From JAPPLB01 sp965218555 (GTDB lineage: Bacteria; Acidobacteriota; Terriglobia; Bryobacterales; UBA6623), in NCBI GenBank assembly GCA_965218555.1, contig OZ244625.1:5642001-5706000 (forward strand): a stretch of 64,000 bases of DNA. Direction: 5' to 3'. Both the position numbers and the translations under genes were made by a program. The notes under the pieces were generated by a model that was not told where the DNA came from, ran no database searches, and saw only the letters and a list, made by a program, of their open reading frames with translations. Shown one piece after another: positions 51,584 through 60,336 of the stretch (its first letter is position 1; each line of letters starts with the position of its first letter).

Positions 51584-51623
51584 ATCCGGAAGGTCGCAGG
51601 TTCGAAGCCTCCCCCCGCAACCA
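51580..51623 (+). tRNA. 3' half relic of an initiator tRNA-Met gene
   Basis: TCATATCCGGAAGGTCGC is followed by AGGTTCGAAGCC and CCCCCCGCAACCA. This matches the 3' part of tRNA-fMet from anticodon CAT through variable loop, T-arm and acceptor with CCA (compare E. coli CATAACCCGAAGGTCG and CCCCCGCAACCA). The 5' half is absent, so it cannot work as a tRNA. It is best read as an attachment-site remnant of an integrated element, with several substitutions. Confidence 0.6.
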
Positions 51624-51670
51624 TTCCAAGCCATTGTATTCATTGACAGTTCCAAGGGCCATGGGTGGCG

Positions 51671-51799
51671 CAATATTGGGTCTGGCTGAATCACGAAAAG
51701 ACCTGCAAGCTTCGCCGGGCCGAGATCGAGGCGGGCCACGAGATTGCCGAGCGCGTCAAGCCCCGGCAAACACGCATGACGGCCGGGATGGGAAACTGA
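51671..51799 (+). pseudogene. HigA C-terminal fragment
   Basis: The forward frame reads QYWVWLNHEKTCKLRRAEIE, AGHEIAERVKPRQT and then a stop. It is nearly the same as the 3' end of the frameshifted higA at 49859-49970, here in one frame but without the helix-turn-helix. It appears to be a duplicated end left by recombination. Confidence 0.7.
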
Positions 51800-51801
51800 T
51801 C

Positions 51802-51879
51802 ATGATGGACAAGAAAAGCCTCTCAGAACGCGACATCTGCACCAAGTTCATCACGCCGACTCTGCGAAGCTGCAAGTAG
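51802..51879 (+). pseudogene. N-terminal fragment of a second HsdR-type restriction subunit
   Basis: A 25-codon frame reads MMDKKSLSERDICTKFITPT and five more residues. LSERDICTKFITPA is the start of EcoR124/DEAD-type HsdR proteins, followed normally by LEXAGW. The frame stops at TAG right after. It differs from the hsdR at 13771-16842, so it comes from another type I system. Confidence 0.65.
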
Positions 51880-51977
51880 AGCTCGTTGGGGTGTCGGTCA
51901 GATGGAGGTCGCTTTGAAAACAATTGCAACAGATGTTAACTTGTTCTGTGATGACGCGCAGCCCCGAAGGAGATTGA

Positions 51978-52493
51978 GTGATTGTTGCCGACGCCTCGCC
52001 GTTGATCGTCCTTGCCAAGCTCCAGCGCCTTGGTCTTTTGAACGATCTCTATGGCGATGTGCTTATGGGGTCTGTCGTGAAGGCGGAAACCATCGAAGCC
52101 GGCAGAGCTGTTCATGCCCTGGGCGTGGAGCAGCTCGAAGCCGCTCTGGAAGACGGCTGGCTACGGACGGTTCGCTTGACCGTCGAGGAGCGGGACCTGA
52201 TGCAACGTTTGACCCAACGCTCCCGGCTGGACCAGGGAGAAGCTGAGGCCATCGTGCTCGCGAGTGTGCGGGGCCTGCGACTGATCGTTGACGACAAGGA
52301 GGCCCGGAGCGTGGCGGCGGCTTCCGGAGTGGAACACTTGGGCACCGCTGGGGTGTTGTTGGAAGCGCACTTGCTTCAGCACCTTGACTTGGGAGAATTG
52401 GAGGTCGCGCTTCGGAATCTCAGTCAAATCCTGTGGCTCTCTCCAGCCGTCGTCGTGGAAATATTGAGACTCGCACGGGAGGCAAAGAGATGA
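51978..52493 (+). CDS. DUF3368 PIN-like toxin
   Basis: This 171-residue protein starts at GTG 51978 with AAGGAGATT before it. VADASPLIVLAKLQRLGLLN has the first PIN-domain Asp. LDQGEAEAIVLASVRGLRLI holds the central Glu and acid pair, and VDDKEARSVAAASGVEHLGT has the third. These are the acidic residues expected of a PIN ribonuclease. DUF3368 proteins are VapC-like toxins commonly paired with UPF0175 proteins. The antitoxin start overlaps this stop by four bases (ATGA), a toxin-first order. Confidence 0.88.
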   Translation: MIVADASPLIVLAKLQRLGLLNDLYGDVLMGSVVKAETIEAGRAVHALGVEQLEAALEDGWLRTVRLTVEERDLMQRLTQRSRLDQGEAEAIVLASVRGLRLIVDDKEARSVAAASGVEHLGTAGVLLEAHLLQHLDLGELEVALRNLSQILWLSPAVVVEILRLAREAKR

Positions 52494-52852
52494 AGAAAGA
52501 ACAGATGGTGGGTGCCAGGCTCTCCCCGGAGTTGGTCCGTGAACTGGAGCTTATCGAGGATGTTGAGCAGTGTGATCGCTCAACCACGGTGCGCCGGCTG
52601 CTCTCGCAAGCGATCCGGCAATGGAAATTGGAACACTACGTTCGGCTGTACGGGGATGGGAAGCTCACGCTCGCACGCGCAGCTCGCGATGCCGGGGTGT
52701 CTATCTGGGAGATGCTGGACTATGCCCGGGCCAGAAAGGCGCCTGCCCAATACGACCTTGAGGACCTTGAGCGAGACCTCGGAACCATCCACGGGAGCCT
52801 GGGCGTCTCAAGGGCGGAGCAAAAGGAAACCGCTGGCGCGGAGTCAAGGTAA
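52490..52852 (+). CDS. UPF0175-type antitoxin
   Basis: This 120-residue protein has an N-terminal ribbon-helix-helix part (MVGARLSPELVRELELIEDV, RSTTVRRLLSQAIRQWKLEH). The UPF0175 helix-turn-helix follows (YVRLYGDGKLTLARAARDAG, VSIWEMLDYARARKAPAQYD). The tail to residue 120 is acidic then Gln/Glu-rich. UPF0175 proteins are the usual neutralising partners of DUF3368 toxins and bind their own promoter. Translation is coupled to the toxin by the ATGA overlap. The fused RHH start is longer than in many relatives. Confidence 0.85.
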   Translation: MKKEQMVGARLSPELVRELELIEDVEQCDRSTTVRRLLSQAIRQWKLEHYVRLYGDGKLTLARAARDAGVSIWEMLDYARARKAPAQYDLEDLERDLGTIHGSLGVSRAEQKETAGAESR

Positions 52853-52896
52853 CCCCTCCACAAGCCTTTTTACATCAATAACATACGTCAAAAACC

Positions 52897-52986
52897 TGGC
52901 GGAGAGAGAGGGATTCGAACCCTCGGTAGAGTTTCCCCTACACACGCTTTCCAAGCGTGCGCCTTCAACCACTCGGCCATCTCTCC
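52897..52986 (-). tRNA. tRNA-Ser(GGA)
   Basis: On the reverse strand GGAGAGA pairs with TCTCTCC. The D-arm GGCCGAGTGGTTGAAGGC is typical of tRNA-Ser; the anticodon arm CACGC-TTGGAAA-GCGTG gives anticodon GGA. A long variable arm, the T-arm GAGGGTTCGAATCCCTC, discriminator G and an encoded CCA follow. Confidence 0.97.
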
Positions 52987-53114
52987 GCGCGGAAAACTCG
53001 TCTTTAACGCGGGTGGAAGGATGGCGGCCGAGGCCGCTTCTCCCATTGTATGGATCGGCGGAAAGGGTGTAAACCGTCACTGCCGCACGCTCGAAACGGA
53101 ACGCCGGCCCTACA

Positions 53115-54659
53115 TCACTCCGGCATCACGGCATCCCGCCAATCGTCGGTTCGGAAAGGCGACGCGGGCAGGCCGCTGCGGTTGAAGAGCGTCGCTTGGG
53201 GGTCAGCGTGCCAGCCGTAGCGCACCGCGACCGGTGTTTTCACCTTGGGGCTCCATACGACGACCGTGTCGCCGTCGATGTAGGCTCCGGCTTCGTGGAA
53301 TTCGCGGTCCGGGCCGGCAATGACGAAGCCTCCCAGGTTGCCGCTGTCGGCTGCCTTCAGACCACCGCCTACGCTGTCGAACCAGAGCCGCGCATTGCTT
53401 CCTTCCCGTGTCAGTTGTCGGTAGCTGGGGCCGGAGTGAACGATCTCGCGGCCGTAGGCGACGGCGCGGGCGGCGAGAGCGAGGCGGTGGCCGACATCCT
53501 GCTTGTTGGTCGGGTGGATGTCTTCGGAATCTCCGATATCGATCGTGACCGCCATTCCGGTATTCCGCAAGCCGAGAGTCATCGCCTGCGCCTCCCGCAG
53601 CTCGGGCCACTCATGCTTCTCGGGCACGCGCCGGTAGTTCGCAAGCTGCACGAACAGGAACGGAAACGGTCCCTGGCCCCAGGCGCGGCGCCAATTTTCG
53701 ATCATCGCCGGGAAAAGGTCGCGGTAAAGATATCCTTGAGAACGGCTGGCGTTGTTCTCGCCCTGATACCAGATGGCTCCCCGAATGGCGAAGGGGGTCA
53801 GGGGCGCGATCATTGCGTTGTACAGGCCGGACGGACTGTGAGGGTGTCCCGGGCCGCGCGGCGCCCGCGGACGCCGCGGCTCTTCCTTCCCCGCCGCCTT
53901 CGCCTTGGCCGCCTCTTGCTCCCACGCCTGCAAAGCGCGCTCATACTTCTCCTGGGCGGCGGGAAAGGCCGCGAGGACCTCATCCCAGACGTCGAAAACA
54001 GGCTGCAGCGAAGGGTCCGCTTTCAGCGCATCGCGGCTCGTCCAGGCCTGCGCCGGCGTACCGCCCCACGCCGTCTGAACGATCCCGAACGGCACGCCCA
54101 TTTCCCGGTGCAACTCGCGCCCGAAGAAATACCCGACCGCTGAAAAATCCGAGACCGATTCCGGTTTCGCCGCCTGCCAGGAACCATCCACGTCCTGCAG
54201 CGGTTCGTCGGCGACCTTGCGCTCCACCTTGAAGAGCCGCAGGCGCGGATCATCCGCCGAATCGATTTCCTTCTCGGGGTTGTCCGACCGGCTGACGGGC
54301 CAGACCATATTCGATTGACCGGACCCGATCCAGACCTCGCCGACCAGGACTTCCCGCAGGACGATTCGATTGCGGCCCGCGACCGTCATCTCGTACGGCC
54401 CGCCCGCGGGCATGGGGTTCAGGAAGGCCTGCCAGCCTCCTTCCTGGTCGGCTTCGGTCACCACGCGCTGACCTGCGAACAAGACCGTAACCCGTTCCCC
54501 GGCGTCCGCCCATCCCCAGACTCGGATCGGAGCATCGCGCTGAACGACCATGTGGTCGGAAAGGATTTGCGGCAGGCGGACGTCGGCCTGCAGCCAGCCT
54601 GCGGCGAGACATGCCGCGGCGCACGCTGTCACGAAAAAGCGGAGTTGAAATCGCATCAT
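53115..54659 (-). CDS. Sialate O-acetylesterase-like SGNH hydrolase, secreted
   Basis: This 514-residue protein has a signal peptide (FFVTACAAACLAAGWLQADV). VRLPQILSDHMVVQRDAPIR and VWGWADAGERVTVLFAG begin an N-terminal beta domain. GEVWIGSGQSNMVWPV carries the GQSNM serine nucleophile block, GAIWYQGENNA the conserved oxyanion region, and SEDIHPTNKQDVGHRLALAA the Asp-x-x-His end (DIHP). This matches sialic acid-specific 9-O-acetylesterases (DUF303). These often act in polysaccharide breakdown, not only on sialic acids. The sialidase at 38509-39732 is a possible functional partner. Confidence 0.9.
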   Translation of the reverse strand: MMRFQLRFFVTACAAACLAAGWLQADVRLPQILSDHMVVQRDAPIRVWGWADAGERVTVLFAGQRVVTEADQEGGWQAFLNPMPAGGPYEMTVAGRNRIVLREVLVGEVWIGSGQSNMVWPVSRSDNPEKEIDSADDPRLRLFKVERKVADEPLQDVDGSWQAAKPESVSDFSAVGYFFGRELHREMGVPFGIVQTAWGGTPAQAWTSRDALKADPSLQPVFDVWDEVLAAFPAAQEKYERALQAWEQEAAKAKAAGKEEPRRPRAPRGPGHPHSPSGLYNAMIAPLTPFAIRGAIWYQGENNASRSQGYLYRDLFPAMIENWRRAWGQGPFPFLFVQLANYRRVPEKHEWPELREAQAMTLGLRNTGMAVTIDIGDSEDIHPTNKQDVGHRLALAARAVAYGREIVHSGPSYRQLTREGSNARLWFDSVGGGLKAADSGNLGGFVIAGPDREFHEAGAYIDGDTVVVWSPKVKTPVAVRYGWHADPQATLFNRSGLPASPFRTDDWRDAVMPE

Positions 54660-54724
54660 GTCACTTCAGCGAGCCTCAGGCCCCGGAACGGGAGCGGCTC
54701 TATTGTCGCAGAGATGCGTCGGGA

Positions 54725-55777
54725 TCAGTCGAGCAGACCCTGCACCAGCAGTAGCTCGGCGTTCAGCACGGCCGCGCCGGCCGCGCCGCGAATCGTGTTG
54801 TGCCCCAGGATGACCATCTTGTAATCGAGAATCGGGCACTCACGGATGCGGCCCACCGATACCGCCATGCCGTCTTCGAGAAGAGCGTCTTTGCGCGGTT
54901 GCGGCCGGTTGTCGTCGGGCATCACATGGACGGGCTGCCGCGGAGCACTGGGTAGGTTCTTCTGCTGCGGAATGCCGCGGTAGCTCGCGATCGCTTCCAC
55001 CAATGCGTCTACCCCGGGCCGCTGATCCAGCTCGACCGATACCGCCACGGTGTGGCCGTCCACCACCGCCACCCGATGGCAGTGCGCGCTGACGGCGGCA
55101 GAGAGGTGCTCGATCTTCCCATCCGCATAGTCGCCGAGGATCTTCTGCGTCTCGCTCTCCATCTTCTCTTCTTCGTTCTTGATGAAGGGGACGACGTTGC
55201 CGACGATGTCCATCGAAGGCATGCCCGGATAACCGGCGCCGGAGATCGCCTGCATGGTCGCGCCGAGGATCTTCCTGATGCCGAAAGGCTTGAGAGGCGC
55301 GAGGCCCAGCGCCATGGTGATCGTGGAGCAGTTCGGGTTCGTGACGATAGCGCCGTCCCAACCACGGTTCTTGCGCTGTGCGGGGATGATCGCCAAGTGT
55401 TCGGCGTTCACTTCGGGGATGAGCAGCGGCACGTCGGGTTCCATGCGATGGTTGCGCGAATTCGAAACCACGAAGTGGCCGGCGCCCGCGAAGGCCTGCT
55501 CGATCTCACCCGCGACCGACGCGTCCATCGCGGAGAACATCAGCTTGGGCGCGCCGTTCGTCGGCTTCGCCTCATGCACGGCCTGGCCGGCGATCGACTC
55601 CGGAACACCTCCGTCGAGTGTCCAGTTGGCGGCAGCGATGTACTTCTTTCCGGCGCTGCGCCGGCTCGCTCCCAGCCAGGTCACTTCGAACCATGGGTGG
55701 CCCTGAAGGAAACGGATGAACTGTTGGCCGACCATCCCGGTCGCGCCCAAAACACCGACTTCGACTCTTCGTTCCAT
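54725..55777 (-). CDS. asd: Aspartate-semialdehyde dehydrogenase, archaeal/fungal type
   Basis: This 350-residue enzyme has the nucleotide loop VGVLGATGMVGQQFI, the catalytic Cys150 in VTNPNCSTI and the substrate-side SGAGYPGMPSMDIVGNVVPF. It then has EEEKMESETQKILGD and the catalytic His segment SAHCHRVAVVDGH, features of the archaeal/yeast subclass. It reduces aspartyl phosphate to aspartate semialdehyde, the branch point for lysine, methionine and threonine. An M20 deacylase gene lies 48 bp upstream on the same strand and is probably in the same operon. Confidence 0.96.
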   Translation of the reverse strand: MERRVEVGVLGATGMVGQQFIRFLQGHPWFEVTWLGASRRSAGKKYIAAANWTLDGGVPESIAGQAVHEAKPTNGAPKLMFSAMDASVAGEIEQAFAGAGHFVVSNSRNHRMEPDVPLLIPEVNAEHLAIIPAQRKNRGWDGAIVTNPNCSTITMALGLAPLKPFGIRKILGATMQAISGAGYPGMPSMDIVGNVVPFIKNEEEKMESETQKILGDYADGKIEHLSAAVSAHCHRVAVVDGHTVAVSVELDQRPGVDALVEAIASYRGIPQQKNLPSAPRQPVHVMPDDNRPQPRKDALLEDGMAVSVGRIRECPILDYKMVILGHNTIRGAAGAAVLNAELLLVQGLLD

Positions 55778-55825
55778 AGCGGTTTTCTCCCCCCGGTGAT
55801 GCCAGCCGGGAGCTGATGCAGTGGT

Positions 55826-56833
55826 TTAGCTTGCCGTCTTGAGTTGCTTGACGAGGTTGCGGTAGAGTTCCACGGCCTCGACGAGTTGCTTCTTGGGAAC
55901 CCGCTCTTCGGCGGTGTGCGCAACGTGAATCGTACCGGGCCCAAGCAGCAGCGGCTGACCCCAGTTGGAAAGCTTGGGGATATCGGTAGTGTACTTGACG
56001 ACGGTCGTCTCGAAACCGGGCACGGCCTTCATGCGGATCGCGTGAGTGCGGACCGGGTAGCTGACCGTCACCCGATCATCGAAGACGGCGTCGATCTGTT
56101 CGATCGCCTCGTCCATGTCGGTGACGACACGCACGACCGCTGTCGCCGAGGCGTGGTCGGGGATGACATTCGCCGCACGCCCCCCGGAGATCAGCCCGAT
56201 GCTGCAGGTGCTGTCGCCGAGCACGGGATCGACGGGCAGTTCCAGGTTCCGAAGTCTTTCGAGGTTGTCGAGAAGCTTGTTGATGGCCGAGTCGCCGAGT
56301 TCGGCGTACGCCGAATGAGCCATCTTGCCGTTGGCCGCGATCTCAATCCGCAGATTGCCCTTGGAGCCGAGAGCGAGCTTGTTCTCGGTCGGCTCACCGT
56401 TGATGAGGTACTTCGGTCCCGGCGAATGCGCGTTGGCGAAATGCGCGCCAATCCCGTCGACCTCCTCGCCGACGACGAACAGCATCGCGAAATCGCGGAC
56501 ACCGTCTTCAAGCAGGGCTTCAGCCGCCTTGATCATCGAGGCGCTGATGCCCTTGGTGTCGCAGGCGCCGCGTCCCCATACGAATTCGCCGTCTTCCTTC
56601 GACGGGATGAACGGCGGGACGGTATCGAGGTGCGTCGAGAAGACGATCTCCGGCCGCCCCCAGTGCGCATAGACGTTGTAGCGGTCTTTTTCGACCTCGA
56701 TGCGCTCGACCTCGCCCCCGTACTTGTCGGCAAGGGGCTTGAGGTAGTCGTAGAAGTAGTGGCCGATGACCAGTTCGTTTCCCGTCACCGACTCGATGTC
56801 GATGAAGGCCCGCGTGAGTGCAAAAACGTCCAT
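55826..56833 (-). CDS. M20 family metallo-deacylase (DapE/ArgE/LysK group)
   Basis: This 335-residue enzyme has zinc-site motifs in order: STHLDTVPP (His68, Asp70), GACDTKG (Asp92), VVGEEVDGIGA (Glu123-Glu124) and the C-terminal HVAHTAEERVPKKQL (His near 308). The lid dimerisation domain is between about 165 and 270. M20 enzymes of this length remove acyl groups from amino acid intermediates, such as succinyl-diaminopimelate or N-acetyl-ornithine/lysine. Being next to asd favours the lysine branch, but the exact substrate is not fixed by motif. First gene of a probable operon with asd. Confidence 0.88.
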   Translation of the reverse strand: MDVFALTRAFIDIESVTGNELVIGHYFYDYLKPLADKYGGEVERIEVEKDRYNVYAHWGRPEIVFSTHLDTVPPFIPSKEDGEFVWGRGACDTKGISASMIKAAEALLEDGVRDFAMLFVVGEEVDGIGAHFANAHSPGPKYLINGEPTENKLALGSKGNLRIEIAANGKMAHSAYAELGDSAINKLLDNLERLRNLELPVDPVLGDSTCSIGLISGGRAANVIPDHASATAVVRVVTDMDEAIEQIDAVFDDRVTVSYPVRTHAIRMKAVPGFETTVVKYTTDIPKLSNWGQPLLLGPGTIHVAHTAEERVPKKQLVEAVELYRNLVKQLKTAS

Positions 56834-56983
56834 GAAGCCGAAATCCGGAGTCAGGCGGCTACGCCCAAGAGTTGTCGGGAGGAACGGAAACGCCCGATAC
56901 CCGCGGGAGCTTGAGTCCCGCTTGTCTTCTGAGAATATCGGATTGGGTGGGAGGGGTCAAACCTCAATGCCCGGCAGGAGTAC
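56834..56983. other. Short intergenic stretch before the relic element
   Basis: Between the M20 start and the target repeat at 56984. A promoter for the M20-asd pair should be here on the reverse strand. Nothing definite is seen. Confidence 0.45.
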
Positions 56984-56999
56984 GATCCGGCCCGTGGTT
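56984..56999. repeat. Left target-site repeat GATCCGGCCCGTGGTT
   Basis: An identical 16-mer occurs at 57821-57836, right after the other end of the element. The last T may belong to the element, so the target duplication is 15 or 16 bp. Confidence 0.85.
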
Positions 57000-57820
57000 G
57001 TCGGCGCAAGGTGAGAAGTTCCCCTGGTGAGCCAAGCAGAACGTTCCCCTTCGGCTCGAGGTACTGAAGCCCTTCAGTCTTGTTTTTGCCGCCCCGGCCG
57101 GCATAGCATGACGACAGGGAGGCGGGAATCATCCAGATCGACTTCCCGTCTCCGCGGCGCTCGCTGCTGCGGCTGCCGCCCTCCGCGCGCCGCGGGCATC
57201 CTGGCCCTCACGAAGAAAAAAGCGAAGAAAAAAATCGAGGAGGTGATATCACGCCCATTCGTCTGCGACGAAGTTTGTTCTTCGTAGCGCCGGCAACTCC
57301 GGCCGGCACGCCCTCTCGCCGCAAGCCCGGCGAGAGTATCAAGGCCCTCCCCGGCCGACCCGGCTGCGGTCTGCCCGGCGCCCCCAGGCTGCCGCGCCCG
57401 AGGCGCGTTCGTCTTGTCGAAAAGAGCCGCACAGGATGCGCGGGCGCTGCGGGCGGACGAGCTTCGGCCCAGGCGCATCGAGGGTGCGTCTTTCTCGCAA
57501 ATCAGGGGTCGGAATGGCCGTTCGGTTCGCCGTGGGTGCGCAAGGGTCGCACCACCGAAAACCGCCGCCCGGACCGCCGCTCCCGCCGCCCAGTCACTGC
57601 TTGCCTGCCCGGAATTGCCCGGAATTGCCCGGAATTGCCCGGAATTGCTCGGCAAAAATATGCCCCTGAGCAAGTGTCCGCGCACCGTCAGCCTTTCTCG
57701 GCCGGCCTCACGACGAGCGCCGTTAGCCGCAGCTCCCGTCGCCCTCCGGGCTCCTTCCGCTGCGGCTAACGCAAAATGAGCCCATGTTGAGAAAGGGGAA
57801 CGTTCTATATCGCGTTGACA
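56999..57820. mobile_element. Relic or non-autonomous element with ISNCY-like ends, about 822 bp
   Basis: The left end is TGTCGGCGCAAGGTGAGAAG, with AGAACGTTCCCCTT 45 bp in. The right end in reverse is TGTCAACGCGATATAGAACG followed by TTCCCCTTTC. The target repeat flanks both sides. No transposase is encoded. The interior is GC-rich, low in coding character, with an A-rich GAAGAAAAAAGCGAAG stretch (57210-57235) and a four-unit 10 bp repeat. Its left end matches the IS fragment at 33942-34158. Confidence 0.75.
57608..57647. repeat. Four perfect tandem copies of CCCGGAATTG
   Basis: The 10 bp unit CCCGGAATTG repeats four times without error inside the relic element; a degenerate fifth (CTCGGCAAAA) follows. 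Confidence 0.95.
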
Positions 57821-57836
57821 GATCCGGCCCGTGGTT
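57821..57836. repeat. Right target-site repeat GATCCGGCCCGTGGTT
   Basis: Second copy of the target duplication; see 56984-56999. It abuts the presumed metK promoter. Confidence 0.85.
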
Positions 57837-57865
57837 TGACGGCTTCCGGCTCCATCTGCTAGCTT
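57836..57865 (+). promoter_or_regulatory. Possible metK promoter
   Basis: TTGACG (57836-57841) and TAGCTT (57860-57865) are 18 bp apart, about 120 bp before the metK start. The -10 match is poor (three of six). The -35 overlaps the last base of the right target repeat. Confidence 0.25.
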
Positions 57866-57919
57866 GACGATTGGCTTGCGGATTGTTTCGCCGCCCCTTC
57901 CTGTCTGCAACCCCATATT

Positions 57920-57972
57920 TATAAGGGCCGTCGAGTCGCCGGCTTTTCGCCGTGCGAACGAATGCCCCTATG
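57920..57972 (+). promoter_or_regulatory. Predicted hairpin in the metK leader
   Basis: TATAAGGGC (57920-57928) can pair with GCCCCTATG (57964-57972) with one A-C mismatch, enclosing a small CGGC-TTTTC-GCCG hairpin (57940-57952). The closing strand ends directly before GGAGGAACTAACG. It could mask the ribosome site. It does not match any SAM riboswitch consensus I can recall. Confidence 0.35.
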
Positions 57973-57985
57973 GAGGAACTAACGA

Positions 57986-59130
<1,145 letters not shown>

Positions 59131-59134
<4 letters not shown>

Positions 59135-60219
59135 TGTACTATCCCGGAAATATATAAACAAAGTCGTTCGATCTTGGCGAGGATGGATTCGGCCGTGGCG
59201 GTCCAGACGAAGGGGCTGGTGTTGGCGTTGTAGTGTTCGACGAAGCGCTCAATGTTACGGACGAGAGCCTTGACGCTGGAGAAGGAACCACGGCGAATGG
59301 CCTTCTGGGTAATGATGCCGAACCAGCGTTCGACTTGGTTGAGCCAGGAGGCATAGGTTGGGGTGAAATGAAGGTGGTAGCGAGGACGCCGGGCGAGCCA
59401 GGCACGAACTTTGGGATGTTTGTGGGTGGCATAGTTATCGACGATGAGATGGATGTCGAGGTTGCGCGGCACACTGCCGTCGATCTGACGCAGGAAAGCG
59501 AGGAACTCCTGATGGCGGTGTCGCGGTTTACAGCGTGTGATGACTTGCCCCGTGGCAACATCGAGAGCAGCGAACAGAGTGGTCGTACCGTGACGTTGGT
59601 AGTCGTGGGTGACGCCTTCGAGGTAGCCAAGGCCCATCGGGAGGAGGGGCTGAGTCCGCTGAAGAGCCTGGACCTGGGTCTTCTCATCGACCGAGAGCAC
59701 CACGGCGTGGTCCGGGGGGTTGAGGTAGAGACCGACGATGTCGCGGACTTTCTCGACGAAGAACGGGTCGTTGGAAATCTTGAAATGCCGCTGGCGATGC
59801 GGCTGCACGCCGAACAGCTCGAACCACCGCTGGACCGTGCTCTTCGAGACTCCCGTGTGTTGGGCCATCGAACGCACGCTCCAGTGCGAACCATCCGGGG
59901 GGTCGGTTCCGAGGGCCGTGTTGATGACTTCGGCAACACGTTCATCGTCATGCCTGCGGGGGCGTCCGGGACGCAGTTCATCGTGGAGTCCGGAGACTCC
60001 CTGTTCACGATAGCGCTTGCGCCACTTGCCAACGGTCGTATTGGTGACACCGAGACGCCGGGCTACGGTCGAGCCGGGAACGCCTGCGGCGCAGGCGAGC
60101 ACAATCTGGGCCCTCCGCACCAGACTATGCGGCAGCGTTCGGGAGCGGGCGAGGCTCCGCAGTTCCGTTTCCTCGCTTTCACGGAGAGTGATGGGAGCAA
60201 CGGGGCGACCGCGTGGCAT
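59131..60219 (-). CDS. IS630 family transposase
   Basis: This 362-residue protein has a tandem helix-turn-helix N-terminus (SLVRRAQIVLACAAGVPGST, VARRLGVTNTTVGKWRKRYR). The DDE domain shows VVLSVDEKTQVQAL, DIHLIVDNYATHKHP and TPTYASWLNQVERWFG. IS630 enzymes cut and paste into TA dinucleotides. The ATG at 60219 is chosen because GGAGG stands 7 bases before. The last residues LYISGIVH are encoded by the left terminal repeat, and the stop codon TAG is made from the target TA plus the first flanking base. The frame is intact, so the element is probably young. Confidence 0.95.
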
Positions 60220-60282
60220 GGGCATACCTCCAGAAACCAAAAGTTGCCCATTAATATATCATGTATTTCCGGGACGGTACAC
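59134..60282 (-). mobile_element. IS630-family insertion sequence, 1149 bp, in the metK stop codon
   Basis: Terminal inverted repeats are GTGTACTATCCCGGAAATA (left) and GTGTACCGTCCCGGAAATA (right, reversed). Target TA is duplicated at 59132-59133 and 60283-60284. The left TA is part of the metK stop codon; the G that begins the element completes it as TAG. Confidence 0.95.
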
Positions 60283-60336
60283 TAGGCTGTCGCGGACGAA
60301 CCAACGGTTCCCGGCAGAAAGAAATTCGAGGCGCAA

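Noticed and set aside
57608..57647. CRISPR-like array
   Set aside because: Units are 10 bp with no spacers; it is a simple tandem repeat. No CRISPR array or cas gene was seen anywhere in the window.
57837..57985. SAM riboswitch upstream of metK
   Set aside because: None of the conserved SAM riboswitch cores could be found; only a generic hairpin is present.
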